A DNA stretch of 64,000 bases from Micromonospora sp. WMMD812 (lineage in GTDB: Bacteria > Actinomycetota > Actinomycetes > Mycobacteriales > Micromonosporaceae), in NCBI RefSeq assembly GCF_027497215.1, contig NZ_CP114904.1:5785001-5849000 (forward strand), in the 5' to 3' direction. The notes beneath the pieces are model-generated. The model was not told where the DNA came from and did no database searches. It saw only the letters and a list, made by a program, of their open reading frames with translations. Shown here piece after piece: positions 55,509 to 64,000 of this stretch. Position numbers and translations under genes: made by a program. Within the stretch, counting starts at the first letter, position 1. Every line of letters starts with the position of its first letter.

Positions 55509-55549
55509 GGGTCCCTGACCCGACCGCTCCCCGGTCGGGTCAGGGACCC
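55509..55549 (-). terminator. strong hairpin after hypothetical protein gene
   Basis: A perfect 18-bp stem GGGTCCCTGACCCGACCG with a 5-nt loop, 16 bp beyond the stop of the minus-strand gene at 55565. Confidence 0.85.
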
Positions 55550-55564
55550 CCTCGCGAGTACGGG

Positions 55565-55948
55565 TCACGGCACGGTTCGCTCCACCGCTGCCTGGCCCAG
55601 CTCGGCCAGGTCCCGGCGGGCTCGCTCGATGTTCTCCGGCGTGAGGTCCTGACCGCGCGCCATCACCAGGTCCTCCGGGTCCCAGGGCTGCTCGGCACCG
55701 GTGCGGATGTTGTCCCCGCCCGCGCCGGTCCCGGTCCCGGTGGCGCCGGTCCCGGCTGCGTACGGGTCGCCGAGCAGATCGTCGGTCGGCGCGCCCCGGT
55801 CGGCGCGATCACCCGGTTCGGCGAAGGCCGGGTTGTCCCGGTCGGCGCCGCCCCCGGTCATCAGCTGCGGGACGGTGCTGTCGTCGTCCACCGCCGCGGC
55901 CATCTCCGGGCTCTCCTCCAGCGGTGGTTGGCGGTCGCGATCGGTCAT
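55565..55948 (-). CDS. hypothetical acidic cytoplasmic protein
   Basis: A 127-residue protein with no signal peptide or membrane helix. It is rich in Asp, Gly, Ala and Thr, with a disordered-looking middle (GTGATGTGTGAGGD) and a conserved-looking end with DPEDLVMARGQDLTPENI and a helical tail. A purine-rich GGAGGGCAG lies upstream of the ATG. No family is recognised; the last 40 residues are the part most likely to be folded. Confidence 0.6.
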   Translation of the reverse strand: MTDRDRQPPLEESPEMAAAVDDDSTVPQLMTGGGADRDNPAFAEPGDRADRGAPTDDLLGDPYAAGTGATGTGTGAGGDNIRTGAEQPWDPEDLVMARGQDLTPENIERARRDLAELGQAAVERTVP

Positions 55949-56024
55949 GCTGCTGCCCTCCTGTCCCCAGGCGCGTTACCTGACCCCTTCCCGCGTACCC
56001 CGTGCGGCGGCCCTCATGCCCGCG

Positions 56025-56366
56025 TCAGCGGTCGGTCGCGCTGCCGGAGCCCGGCGGACCGATCACGCCCCGCTCCTCGGGGCTGGCCGGTGGCTCGGCC
56101 GGGCGCAGCCACTGCCAGAGCAGCATCAGCAGGCCGAAGCCGAGCATCGCCAGGCCGGCCCAGAGGTTGATCCGGACGCCCTCCGCCTTGTCGATCTCGG
56201 CCTGGCTGTCGAACACCCCGATCAGCGTGACGATGATCCCGTACACCGCGAAGAGCCCACCGATCACCCGGCGGATGTCGAACAGGCGTGCGGCGGCGGA
56301 GCGACGCTGCTCCGACTCGGCCCCGGTGATCAGCGGGTCGCGGGCCGGCTCGCTGCGGTTGTCCAT
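56025..56366 (-). CDS. small two-helix membrane protein next to symporter gene
   Basis: A 113-residue protein with helices at about residues 35-53 and 67-87, charged ends and a Pro-rich C-terminus. Its ATG lies 16 bp after the stop of the symporter gene on the same strand, so the two form an operon. Small proteins like this often accompany solute:sodium symporters; their role (stability or assembly) is inferred. Confidence 0.72.
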   Translation of the reverse strand: MDNRSEPARDPLITGAESEQRRSAAARLFDIRRVIGGLFAVYGIIVTLIGVFDSQAEIDKAEGVRINLWAGLAMLGFGLLMLLWQWLRPAEPPASPEERGVIGPPGSGSATDR

Positions 56367-56382
56367 CTCGCGAACACCTTTC

Positions 56383-58041
56383 CTAGAAGACCGGGATGTA
56401 GAAGAGGATGGCGAGCGCCACGGCGATCACGCCGAGCAGGACGGGGGAGCGGTACCAGGCCCGGTCACCGGCGAGAACGTCGGCCTTCAGGTCTATGCCG
56501 CCGGTGCCGTAGACCAGCCCGCGGAGATCCTCGTCGCGCTTGGGCGCGGTCAGCGGGGTGAGGATCGCGGCGACCACGGCCACCGTGACGAACGCGATGC
56601 CGGCGCCCCAGAAGCTCTCCTCCAGGTCGGAGTTGAAGTGGATCACCCCGCCCTTGTAGAGCAGGTAGGTGGCGAGGGCGGCCAGGGTGCCGAGCAGCAG
56701 GGACCAGAACCCGGCCAGGGCACTCATCCGCTTCCAGAACATGCCGATGATGAACGTGGCGAACAGCGGCGCGTTGAACAGCGAGAACAGTGCCTGGATG
56801 TAGTTCATGATGTTGCTGAAGCCGGCCGCGATGAAGGCCGTGCCGATGCCGATCACCACGGCGGCGATGGTGGCGTAGCGGCCGATCCGGATGTAGTAGT
56901 CGTCCGGCCGGTCCCGGCGGACGTACGCCTGCCAGATGTCGTACGTGAACACGGTGTTGAAGCCGCTCACGTTCGCCGCCATGCCGGCCATGAACGAGGC
57001 GAGCAGACCGGTCACCGCGACCCCGAGCACGCCGTTGGGGAGCAGGTCCCGCATCAGCAGCGGAATGGCGTTGTTGTACTGCAGGTCGCCGCTCGGCGCG
57101 CCGAGCCCCTGCACGGTCACCAGCGCCACCAGGCCCGGGATCACGGTGACCGCGGGGATCAGCAGCTTCGGGTATGCGGCGATGATCGGCGTACGCCGGG
57201 CGGCGCTCATGTTCTTCGCCGACAGCGCCCGCTGCACCTCCGCGAAGTTGGTCGTCCAGTAGCCGAACGACAGCACGAAGCCCAGGCCGAAGACGATGCC
57301 GATCCAGTGCGCGCCGAGCGGGTTGGCGGTGGTGGTCGTGTCCTGCCACGCGTGCAGCCCCGCCTCGCCGAGCTTCGACTCGCGCACCGCGTCCATCAAC
57401 CCGGAGACGCCGCCGACCTTCACCAGGCCGATCACGGTGACCGGGATCAGGCCGGCCAGGATCACGAAGAACTGGAGCACCTCGTTGTAGATCGCGCCGG
57501 AGAGACCGCCGATGGTGATGTAGGCCAGCACGATCGCCGCGCCGACCACGATCGCCACCCAGAGCGGCCAGCCGAGCAGCGCCTGCATCACCAGGGCCAG
57601 CGCGTACAGGTTGACGCCGGCGATGAGCACCTGGGCGATCGCGAAGCTGATCGCGTTCAGCAGGTGGGTCGGTCGGTTGAACCGCAGCCGCAGGTACTCG
57701 GGGACGCTGCGGACCTTCGAGCCGTAGTAGAAGGGCATCATCACGATGCCGAGGAAGACCATCGCCGGCACGGCGCCGATCCAGTAGTAGTGGACCGTCA
57801 TGATGCCGTACTGGGCGCCGTTCGCGGCCATGCCGATGATCTCCAGCGCGCCGAGGTTCGCCGACACGAAGGCCAGGCCGGTCACCCACGCCGGCAGCGA
57901 ACGACCGGAGAGGAAGAAGTCGACGCTGGTGCGGATCGCGCGCCGGGCGGCGAAGCCGACGCCGAGGACGGTGACGAAGTAGAGCGCCAGGAGGACGTAG
58001 TCCAGGGCGTTCATGTCCAGCCGAAGTCCGCCGCCGTCCAT
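56383..58041 (-). CDS. sodium:solute symporter (SSS family)
   Basis: A 552-residue membrane protein with about 14 predicted helices. The family motif FLSGRSLPAWVTGLAFVSANLGALEI is in helix 2 and the sodium-site region FGYWTTNFAEVQRALSAKN lies near the middle. Resemblance to vSGLT-type sugar symporters suggests a sugar or related solute, but specificity is not certain. The start ATG at 58041 lies downstream of AAAGGTGAC; the frame extends upstream without looking like protein. Confidence 0.9.
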   Translation of the reverse strand: MDGGGLRLDMNALDYVLLALYFVTVLGVGFAARRAIRTSVDFFLSGRSLPAWVTGLAFVSANLGALEIIGMAANGAQYGIMTVHYYWIGAVPAMVFLGIVMMPFYYGSKVRSVPEYLRLRFNRPTHLLNAISFAIAQVLIAGVNLYALALVMQALLGWPLWVAIVVGAAIVLAYITIGGLSGAIYNEVLQFFVILAGLIPVTVIGLVKVGGVSGLMDAVRESKLGEAGLHAWQDTTTTANPLGAHWIGIVFGLGFVLSFGYWTTNFAEVQRALSAKNMSAARRTPIIAAYPKLLIPAVTVIPGLVALVTVQGLGAPSGDLQYNNAIPLLMRDLLPNGVLGVAVTGLLASFMAGMAANVSGFNTVFTYDIWQAYVRRDRPDDYYIRIGRYATIAAVVIGIGTAFIAAGFSNIMNYIQALFSLFNAPLFATFIIGMFWKRMSALAGFWSLLLGTLAALATYLLYKGGVIHFNSDLEESFWGAGIAFVTVAVVAAILTPLTAPKRDEDLRGLVYGTGGIDLKADVLAGDRAWYRSPVLLGVIAVALAILFYIPVF

Positions 58042-58142
58042 CCCGTCACCTTTCGTCCCGCCGTCCCGTGTCCGTTGGTGCGCGCGCCCTATTACCCCGA
58101 ACGCGAAATTCCACGCCTGTCCCCGGCCGGGGGCGGACATGG

Positions 58143-58176
58143 GTGGGCGCCCCCGCCGACCGGCCGGGGCGCCCAC
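58143..58176 (-). terminator. hairpin after hypothetical protein gene
   Basis: An 11-bp perfect stem (GTGGGCGCCCC) with a 12-nt loop, 10 bp beyond the stop of the minus-strand gene at 58186. Confidence 0.7.
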
Positions 58177-58185
58177 GGGACCAGT

Positions 58186-59199
58186 TCAGCGGCCGAGCAC
58201 CCGGTCCAGGAAGTCCCGGTACCGGCGGACCGCCATCCGCAGCTCCTCGGTGTCGGCCGAGCCCGCCCCCTGCCAGCCGCCGAGCGCGGTCCGTTGCGCC
58301 GCCAGCGCGGCGGAGAGCGCCTCCATGGCCTCCTCGACCAGCGCCTGGGCGTCGCCGGCCGCGGCTCGCGGGTCGTCCACGAAGCGGAGCTGGACGTCCC
58401 GCCAGCGGTCCCGGAAGCCCTGCGCGGTGTCGGCGTCGAAGAGGAACACCGGCTCGGCCGCCACGGTCGAACCGGCCGGTCGAGAGGTCCCCGCCGCCGC
58501 CAGGTCGCCGGCCGCGCCCGTGGTGGCCGCACCGGTCGCCCCGGCGATCGCGGGGTCGGCGTCCGGCGACACCGCGTCCGGGTCGACCATCCGGGGCGCG
58601 GGGCTGCCGTAGGCGGCCGGGCTTCCGACGCCCGCGTCGCGATCGCCACCCGGTCCGGTCAGGTCACCGCGGCGTTCCGGGTCGCCCTCGGTGGCGCCGG
58701 GCGGCACGACGGTACGGCCGGCCGGCCCCGACCCGGCCCGGTTGTCCTCGCCCCAGCCCAGCTCGGCGGTCGGGTCGGCCCGCAGTCCTTCCCGCTCGCC
58801 CTCTTCGGCGCCGTCGCCCGGGCGGGCGGTCCATTCCTCCCGGGGGTCCGGCTCGTCCTCGGGACGGGGGCTGGCCAGGGCGGACGCGGCGACCGCCCCG
58901 CCGACGGTGGGAGCGCCCAGGGCGGTCGGCGTCGGCCCGGGGTCGTGGAAGCCGCCCTCGTCGGCGTCCCGCGACGCGGTCCGGACGACCCGCCCGTCGT
59001 CGTCCCGGTCCGCGTCGGTCCGGCCGGCGTCGGTGGGCTCCCCGGCGACCTCGGGATCGTCGAAGGTGCCCCGGTCGTCCAGCGCGTCCTCCGGTACGTC
59101 CGACCGGGCGCCCCGGTCGCCGGCGGGCGGCACCGGTACCGGCGCCGACCCGACGGCCTCGGGGTGGTCCTTGCTCACCTGCTGCTCTTCCTGGCGCAT
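58186..59199 (-). CDS. hypothetical protein with conserved C-terminal domain (paralogue 1)
   Basis: A 337-residue protein. Residues 1-235 are acidic, Asp/Pro/Gly-rich and probably disordered. The folded part is the last 100 residues: FRDRWRDVQLRFVDDPRAA... and the end motif ADTEELRMAVRRYRDFLDRVLG. The same pattern occurs in the next upstream gene on this strand (59213). No signal peptide is seen. No known function; the shared domain defines a small two-gene family here. Confidence 0.65.
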   Translation of the reverse strand: MRQEEQQVSKDHPEAVGSAPVPVPPAGDRGARSDVPEDALDDRGTFDDPEVAGEPTDAGRTDADRDDDGRVVRTASRDADEGGFHDPGPTPTALGAPTVGGAVAASALASPRPEDEPDPREEWTARPGDGAEEGEREGLRADPTAELGWGEDNRAGSGPAGRTVVPPGATEGDPERRGDLTGPGGDRDAGVGSPAAYGSPAPRMVDPDAVSPDADPAIAGATGAATTGAAGDLAAAGTSRPAGSTVAAEPVFLFDADTAQGFRDRWRDVQLRFVDDPRAAAGDAQALVEEAMEALSAALAAQRTALGGWQGAGSADTEELRMAVRRYRDFLDRVLGR

Positions 59200-59212
59200 G
59201 GCGATGGCCTCC

Positions 59213-59941
59213 TCAGCGGCTCGTGACGTCGTGGGGCGTGTCCGGGTGGCGCTGCTCCCGGGGTGCGTCCGGTCGGGCCTGCCCGTCGGCCGCGTCCGGG
59301 TGGGCGTGCTCGGCCGAGGCCGGGGCGCGGTCCTGGTCGTGGGACGTGTCCGGGTGGGCCGGCTCCTCGCTCGGGTCCGCTTGGCGCTGCTCCGGCGGCC
59401 GGTGCCCGACCGGGTCCTCGCCGAGCAGGTCGGCGAAGAGCGCCCGGTAGTGCACGACGGCCTGGCGCAGCTCCTCGGTGTCGGCCTCGCCCCGGCTGTT
59501 GCGCAGGTGGATCTCGTGGGCGTCCCGGTAGTGGGTCAACGTGCGGGCGTGCTCGACGGAGAGATGGGCGATCTGGTCCGAGAAGTCCCCGGTGGGGTAG
59601 CCCCGTTCGGCGACGAGGCGGGTGACCAGTTCGTCGGCGTCGCCCACGGTCTCCGCGGGGGAGTCGACGAAGCGGACCTGAAGCTCCTCCCAGGCGGCGG
59701 CGTAGCGGGCCCGGGACTCCGGGTCGAGGGGGGTGAGTGTGAGTTCGGCGTGCCGGCGTTCCCGGTCGCGCAGCTCCCGCTCGGCGGCCGCGCGGCTGTC
59801 CCGCTCGGCGACCGTCCGGTCGTACTCCGGCCCGAACCGGCTGCGCAGCGACCGGCGGCGGGCCAGCGTCCACCCGGCGACGGCCAGCGCCGCGACCACC
59901 AGTACGACGAGAACGATGACGACTATCTGCGTGGGCGACAT
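59213..59941 (-). CDS. membrane-anchored hypothetical protein with the same domain (paralogue 2)
   Basis: A 242-residue protein with one N-terminal membrane helix (about residues 5-27) and a coiled-coil stretch. The shared domain is YAAAWEELQVRFVDSPAE...DELVTRL through ADTEELRQAVVHYRALFADLLG (about residues 78-175). A His/Pro/Asp-rich repetitive tail ends the protein. It is separated from paralogue 1 by 13 bp and transcribed first, so they form an operon. The domain was described only by this comparison; no outside family is claimed. Confidence 0.68.
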   Translation of the reverse strand: MSPTQIVVIVLVVLVVAALAVAGWTLARRRSLRSRFGPEYDRTVAERDSRAAAERELRDRERRHAELTLTPLDPESRARYAAAWEELQVRFVDSPAETVGDADELVTRLVAERGYPTGDFSDQIAHLSVEHARTLTHYRDAHEIHLRNSRGEADTEELRQAVVHYRALFADLLGEDPVGHRPPEQRQADPSEEPAHPDTSHDQDRAPASAEHAHPDAADGQARPDAPREQRHPDTPHDVTSR

Positions 59942-60204
59942 GGCTCCTCCTTCGCCACCGGTATTCCCTCGGGTCGCTGATCGCCAATCCCGATCCGGGG
60001 CACTTTCCTGCGCGATCCACGCGGGGCGGTCGAGGTGAGTGTCGGGAGTACGGGGCCAGTCCCGCCAAAATTTGACTCATTCCAGAGAACGCGCTTGGGT
60101 GGGTGAGGTGATGCCGGTCGGGTCCGACCGCCGCCGGACGGCCCGCGTGGTGTTCGGCGGGTGGGCGCCCGACTGCCACGAGCGACGCGTTCAGGAGGAG
60201 AGCG

Positions 60205-61695
60205 ATGAGCGACCCCCAGGCCAGCAAGCCGGTCCTGACGACTCGTCAGGGCCATCCCGTGCACAACAACCAGCAGCAGCGGACGGTCGGCTCGCGCGGT
60301 CCGGCGACGCTGGAGAACTACCACTTCCTGGAGAAGATCAGCCATTTCGACCGGGAGCGGATCCCGGAGCGGGTGGTGCACGCCCGCGGCTTCGTCGCGC
60401 ACGGCGAGTTCGAGGCGTACGGGACGATCGGCGCCGAGCCGGCGTCCACCTACACCCGGGCGCGGCTCTTCCAGGCCAAGGGCCGGAAGACGCCGGTGAG
60501 CGTCCGCTTCTCCACCGTCATCGGCGGCCGGGACTCCTCCGAGGCGACCCGCGACCCGCGCGGCTTCGCGGTCAAGTTCCGCACCGAGGACGGCAACTGG
60601 GACCTGGTCGGCAACAACCTGCCGGTCTTCTTCATCCGGGACGCGATCAAGTTCCCGGACGTGATCCACGCGCTGAAGCCGGACCCGGTGACCTTCCGCC
60701 AGGAGCCGAACCGGATCTTCGACTTCATGTCGAACACGCCGGAGTCGATGCACATGCTGACCTGGCTGTTCAGCCCGCGCGGCATCCCGGCGAACTACCG
60801 CACCCAGGACGGCTTCGGGGTGAACACCTACCGGATGGTGAACGTGGCCGGTGAGGGCGTGCTGGTCAAGTACCACTGGAAGTCGCAGCAGGGCATCGAG
60901 TCGCTGACCGAGGAGCAGGCCGCCGCGATCCAGGCCACCGAGCTGGGCCATGCCTCCAAGGACCTCTACGAGGCGATCGAGCGCGGCGAGTACCCGCGGT
61001 GGGAGCTCAACGTCCAGATCATGAGCGACGACGAGCACCCCGAGCTGGACTTCGACCCGCTGGACGACACCAAGACCTGGCCGGAGGACGTCTTCCCGCT
61101 CCGCCCGGTCGGCATGATGACGCTCAACCGCAACGTCACCAACTTCCACAACGAGAACGAGCAGATCGCGTTCGGCACCGGCGTGCTGGTCGACGGCCTG
61201 GACTTCTCCGACGACAAGATGCTGGTCGGCCGCACCTTCTCCTACTCGGACACGCAGCGCTACCGGGTCGGCCCGAACTACCTCCAGCTGCCGATCAACG
61301 CGCCGCGCGAGGACGTCCGGGTCAGCACGAACCAGGACGGCGGCCAGATGTCGTACCAGGTGGACGACCGGGGTGGCAATCCGCACATCAACTTCGAGCC
61401 GTCCTCGGTGGCCGGCCTCCGGGAGGCCGACGAGTCCTACCGGGAGTACCGCCCGTTCGTCTCGGGCCGGATCATGCGCGCGCCGTTCGAGCGGCAGAAC
61501 AACTACGCCCAGGCCGGCGAGCGGTTCCGCACCATGCCCGAGTGGGAGCGTGACGACCTGGTGACGAACATGATCAACCTGCTCGGCCAGTGTGACAAGC
61601 ACATCCAGGAGAAGATGGTCTGGCACTTCAGCCAGTGCGACGAGCAGTACGGCCGGCGGGTCGCCGAGGGGCTCGGCATCGCCGTCAACGCCTGA
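60205..61695 (+). CDS. katA: catalase, heme (monofunctional)
   Basis: A 496-residue small-subunit catalase. The essential distal His is in RVVHARGF, the catalytic Asn in [12 protein letters not shown], and the proximal heme Tyr in [14 protein letters not shown]. Length and lack of a C-terminal flavodoxin-like domain rule out the large-subunit class. AGGAGGAGAG is just upstream of the ATG. The 263 bp before it contain TTGACT near 60071 as a possible -35 element; no regulator (FurA-type) gene is adjacent. Confidence 0.95.
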   Translation: MSDPQASKPVLTTRQGHPVHNNQQQRTVGSRGPATLENYHFLEKISHFDRERIPERVVHARGFVAHGEFEAYGTIGAEPASTYTRARLFQAKGRKTPVSVRFSTVIGGRDSSEATRDPRGFAVKFRTEDGNWDLVGNNLPVFFIRDAIKFPDVIHALKPDPVTFRQEPNRIFDFMSNTPESMHMLTWLFSPRGIPANYRTQDGFGVNTYRMVNVAGEGVLVKYHWKSQQGIESLTEEQAAAIQATELGHASKDLYEAIERGEYPRWELNVQIMSDDEHPELDFDPLDDTKTWPEDVFPLRPVGMMTLNRNVTNFHNENEQIAFGTGVLVDGLDFSDDKMLVGRTFSYSDTQRYRVGPNYLQLPINAPREDVRVSTNQDGGQMSYQVDDRGGNPHINFEPSSVAGLREADESYREYRPFVSGRIMRAPFERQNNYAQAGERFRTMPEWERDDLVTNMINLLGQCDKHIQEKMVWHFSQCDEQYGRRVAEGLGIAVNA

Positions 61696-61706
61696 TCGAC
61701 CCGTTC

Positions 61707-61742
61707 CGTGCGCCCCGTCGGTCAGCGCCGGCGGGGCGCACG
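61707..61742 (+). terminator. hairpin after catalase gene
   Basis: CGTGCGCCCCG and its complement form an 11-bp stem with a 14-nt loop, 11 bp after the catalase stop. Confidence 0.65.
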
Positions 61743-61932
61743 GCGTGTGGTGGGCTCCACACCGGAGCGTCGTGGTAGTCGCAACGGGCGGTAGTGCATC
61801 CGCCCGGGATTACGTATCCTGCCCAAGGCGCCCGTGCCGGTGCCCGGCGCCGGGTGCCGGGAGCCTTGCCCGGTGGGAGCGCTGCCCGGCCGTCGCCGGC
61901 GCCCCTCCTGCCACACGTCCGGGCGAGGTCTG

Positions 61933-64000
61933 ATGAAAACGCGCGACTGGCCGATCCGCTCGAAGCTGACGGCGCTGGTCGTCGTGCCGGTGACGGCCCT
62001 GCTCGCGCTCTGGATCTTCGCCACCACGCTCACCTTCGGCCCCGCGCTCGACCTGCTCGCCGCGCGGACCTTCCTCTACGACCTCGGCCGCCCCGGCGAG
62101 GCGGTCGTCGCCGAGCTCCAACGGGAACGTCGGCTCACGGTGGTGCAGCTCGCCGGCACCGAGCCGCTGCCCGCACTGGCCGAACAGCGGCAGCGGACCG
62201 ACCGGGCGATCGACGAGCTGCGCCGGCGGGTGGCCGGCGAGGAGCTGCGGGACGCCGCCGGCGAGGCGCTGGAGGCCAGCGTCGACCGGCTGGTCACCGG
62301 CTTGGACGCGCTGCCGGCCGGGCGGGACTTCATCGACCAGCGGAAGCTGGACCGCGCCGGCGCCCTGGGCCTCTACACCGGCGTGATCTCCTCGGCCTTC
62401 CAGGCGTTCTCCGGGATGGCCGCGCTACCCGAAGTGGACCTCAACCGGCAGGCCCGCGCACTGACCGACCTCGGGCGGTCCCGGGAGCTGCTCGGGCAGG
62501 CCGACGCCCTGCTCGCCGGTGCGCTGACCGCCGGCCGGTTCGCCGAGGGGGAGCACCTCCAGCTCGTGCAGATCATCGGCAACCAGCGGTTCCTCGCCGA
62601 GAACGCGGTGGCCGACCTGCCCGCCGCGGACCGGACGACCTACCAGCGGCTGACCGAGGGGGAGGCGTTCGCCCGGCTGCGGACCATGCAGGACAGCCTG
62701 GTCGTCGCCGACCGGTCGACACCCTCGGTCGACCCGGCCGCGTGGCAGACCAGCTACGACGCCGTCCAGCAGGAGCTGCGCGAGTTCGAGCTGGCGGCGG
62801 CCGACGGTCTGGCGGACCGTTCGGTGCCGACGGCGGTGCGCGTCCTGGTCCGGCTCGCCGCCGCCGGCGTGCTCGGGTTGGTCGCCGTCGTGGTGTCGGT
62901 GCTGGTGGCGGTGCGGGTCGGCCGTTCGCTCGCCCGGCGGCTCAGCGGCGTACGGAGCGCCGCCCTGGAGCTGGCCGAGAACCGGCTCCCGGACGTGGTG
63001 GCCCGGTTGCGCCGGGGCGAGCACGTCGACGTCGCCCGCGAGGCGCCCCCGCTGGAGTCCGGCGACGACGAGATCGGTCAGGTGGCGCGCGCGTTCACCG
63101 AGGTGCAGCGGACGGCGGTCCAGTCGGCGGTCGACGAGGTCACCCTGCGCCGGGGTCTCAACGAGGTGTTCCTCAACATCGCCCGGCGCAGTCAGGGCCT
63201 GGTGCACCGGCAGCTGGCACTGCTCGACCGGATGGAGCGGGGCGCCGAGGACCCGGACGAGCTGGCCGAGCTGTTCCAGGTGGACCACCTCGCCACCCGA
63301 CTCCGCCGGCACGCCGAGGACCTGGTCATCCTGGCCGGCGCGGCGCCCGGCCGAGGATGGCGCAACCCGGTCGCCATGGTCGACCTTGTCCGCGGCGCGA
63401 TCTCCGAGGTCGAGGCGTACGACCGGGTGGACATCACCGCCGTGCAGCCGGCGGGCCTGCTCGGGCGGGCGGTCGGCGACGTGATCCACCTGCTCGCCGA
63501 GCTGATCGAGAACGCGACCGCGTTCTCCCCGCCGGCCACCCGGGTCACCGTCGCCGGCCAGCGGGTCGCCAACGGCTACGCGCTGGAGATCACCGACCAG
63601 GGTCTGGGCATGTCGGACGCCGCGTTCGAGGACGCCAACCGTCGGCTGTCCCGGTCGCCCGAGTTCGACCCGGCCGAGAGCGCCCGGCTCGGCCTGTTCG
63701 TGGTGGCCCGACTGGCGGCCCGGCACGCCGTACGGGTGAGTCTGCGCCGGTCCGAGCCGGGCGGGGTGATCGCGGTGGTGCTCGTGCCCAGCGATCTGGT
63801 CACCGACGAACCGCCGCCGGCCGGTCTGGACCCGGCCGGCCGTGCCGCGGCGCGGCCGGACCGGCGGCTGGCGCGCGGGGCGCGGCGGAGCACGGTCCCC
63901 CGGCCACGCGCCGCGGCGAACCGCCGTGCGGCTACCGACCCGGCGGGCCCCGGCCGGTCGGCCGGCGCGCCGGTGTCCGGCGAGCCGGGGGGCAACGGCG
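61933..64000 (+). CDS. nitrate/nitrite-sensing-type sensor histidine kinase (CvnA-like), 5' part
   Basis: An open frame of more than 689 residues that continues past the window. Helix 1 (about residues 11-33), a periplasmic all-helical NIT domain (about 40-295) and helix 2 (about 302-325) are followed by a HAMP-like region. The dimerisation segment is NIARRSQGLVHRQLALLDRME...DHLATRLRRHAEDL. The ATPase domain has the N box ELIENATAFSPP and DQGLGM/LGLFVVARLA. A Pro/Arg-rich tail starts near residue 620. This architecture matches the kinase of conservon (cvn) operons, where roadblock, DUF742 and GTPase genes normally follow. The ATG has only a weak Shine-Dalgarno sequence. Confidence 0.88.
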   Translation, partial: MKTRDWPIRSKLTALVVVPVTALLALWIFATTLTFGPALDLLAARTFLYDLGRPGEAVVAELQRERRLTVVQLAGTEPLPALAEQRQRTDRAIDELRRRVAGEELRDAAGEALEASVDRLVTGLDALPAGRDFIDQRKLDRAGALGLYTGVISSAFQAFSGMAALPEVDLNRQARALTDLGRSRELLGQADALLAGALTAGRFAEGEHLQLVQIIGNQRFLAENAVADLPAADRTTYQRLTEGEAFARLRTMQDSLVVADRSTPSVDPAAWQTSYDAVQQELREFELAAADGLADRSVPTAVRVLVRLAAAGVLGLVAVVVSVLVAVRVGRSLARRLSGVRSAALELAENRLPDVVARLRRGEHVDVAREAPPLESGDDEIGQVARAFTEVQRTAVQSAVDEVTLRRGLNEVFLNIARRSQGLVHRQLALLDRMERGAEDPDELAELFQVDHLATRLRRHAEDLVILAGAAPGRGWRNPVAMVDLVRGAISEVEAYDRVDITAVQPAGLLGRAVGDVIHLLAELIENATAFSPPATRVTVAGQRVANGYALEITDQGLGMSDAAFEDANRRLSRSPEFDPAESARLGLFVVARLAARHAVRVSLRRSEPGGVIAVVLVPSDLVTDEPPPAGLDPAGRAAARPDRRLARGARRSTVPRPRAAANRRAATDPAGPGRSAGAPVSGEPGGNG

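Noticed and set aside
60039..60204. FurA-type box or regulator upstream of catalase
   Set aside because: TTGACT with AT-rich flank is visible, but no inverted repeat convincing enough for a Fur box and no regulator gene nearby.

Overview
The window is about 64 kb of very GC-rich, gene-dense chromosome from a filamentous actinobacterium. It most resembles Micromonosporaceae (Micromonospora or Salinispora type). The reasons are GTG starts throughout, an actinobacterial atp operon followed by a DUF2550 gene, NucS in place of MutS/L, paired DivIVA/Scy-FilP-like coiled-coil proteins, a 1,686-residue NAD-glutamate dehydrogenase, and a conservon-type sensor kinase. No rRNA, tRNA, CRISPR array, prophage or insertion sequence was seen. 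The window looks like core chromosome, with a few decayed genes.

Layout. 0-3.6 kb: end of a class A penicillin-binding protein, an epimerase-type oxidoreductase, glyA and a small membrane protein. 3.8-12.8 kb: F1Fo ATP synthase, with an LCP cell-wall ligase gene and a strong terminator lying between atpD and atpC. 12.9-16 kb: a broken VOC gene, cob(I)alamin adenosyltransferase, a MurA with Asp in place of the fosfomycin-target Cys, and 3-hydroxybutyryl-CoA dehydrogenase. 16-20 kb: an ABC exporter and ethylmalonyl-CoA mutase. 20-27.5 kb: DUF1540, a polysaccharide deacetylase, a small secreted lysozyme-like protein, DUF4126, NucS, an aldehyde dehydrogenase, an FHA protein and a hydrolase. 27.6-32 kb: a tandem-duplicated hydroxyacyl-CoA dehydrogenase, a Zn-ribbon protein, a hydrolase and an AI-2E transporter. 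32-36 kb: two coiled-coil polarity proteins. 36-43 kb: crotonyl-CoA carboxylase/reductase, methylmalonyl-CoA epimerase, thiolase, MeaB, an Asp23 protein and isobutyryl-CoA mutase large subunit. 43-53 kb: thioredoxin, an arginase-like protein, a MecA-like PBP lipoprotein and glutamate dehydrogenase. 53-60 kb: a class F sortase with a charged repeat protein, a Na+/solute symporter and two paralogous hypothetical proteins. 60-64 kb: catalase and the start of a nitrate/nitrite-sensing-type kinase.

Main biological theme. Nearly a whole acetyl-CoA to ethylmalonyl-/methylmalonyl-CoA route is spread over 13-43 kb: thiolase, two 3-hydroxybutyryl-CoA dehydrogenases, Ccr, the epimerase, Ecm and IcmA. 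MeaB (mutase chaperone GTPase) and a cobalamin adenosyltransferase support the mutases. Six of these promoter regions, several separated by unrelated genes, carry the same 16-bp partly palindromic element (CTTAGCGATCGTTCAG and variants). I infer a single TetR-like regulator, encoded outside the window, that co-controls C4/C5 acyl-CoA flux. This is the most interesting observation here.
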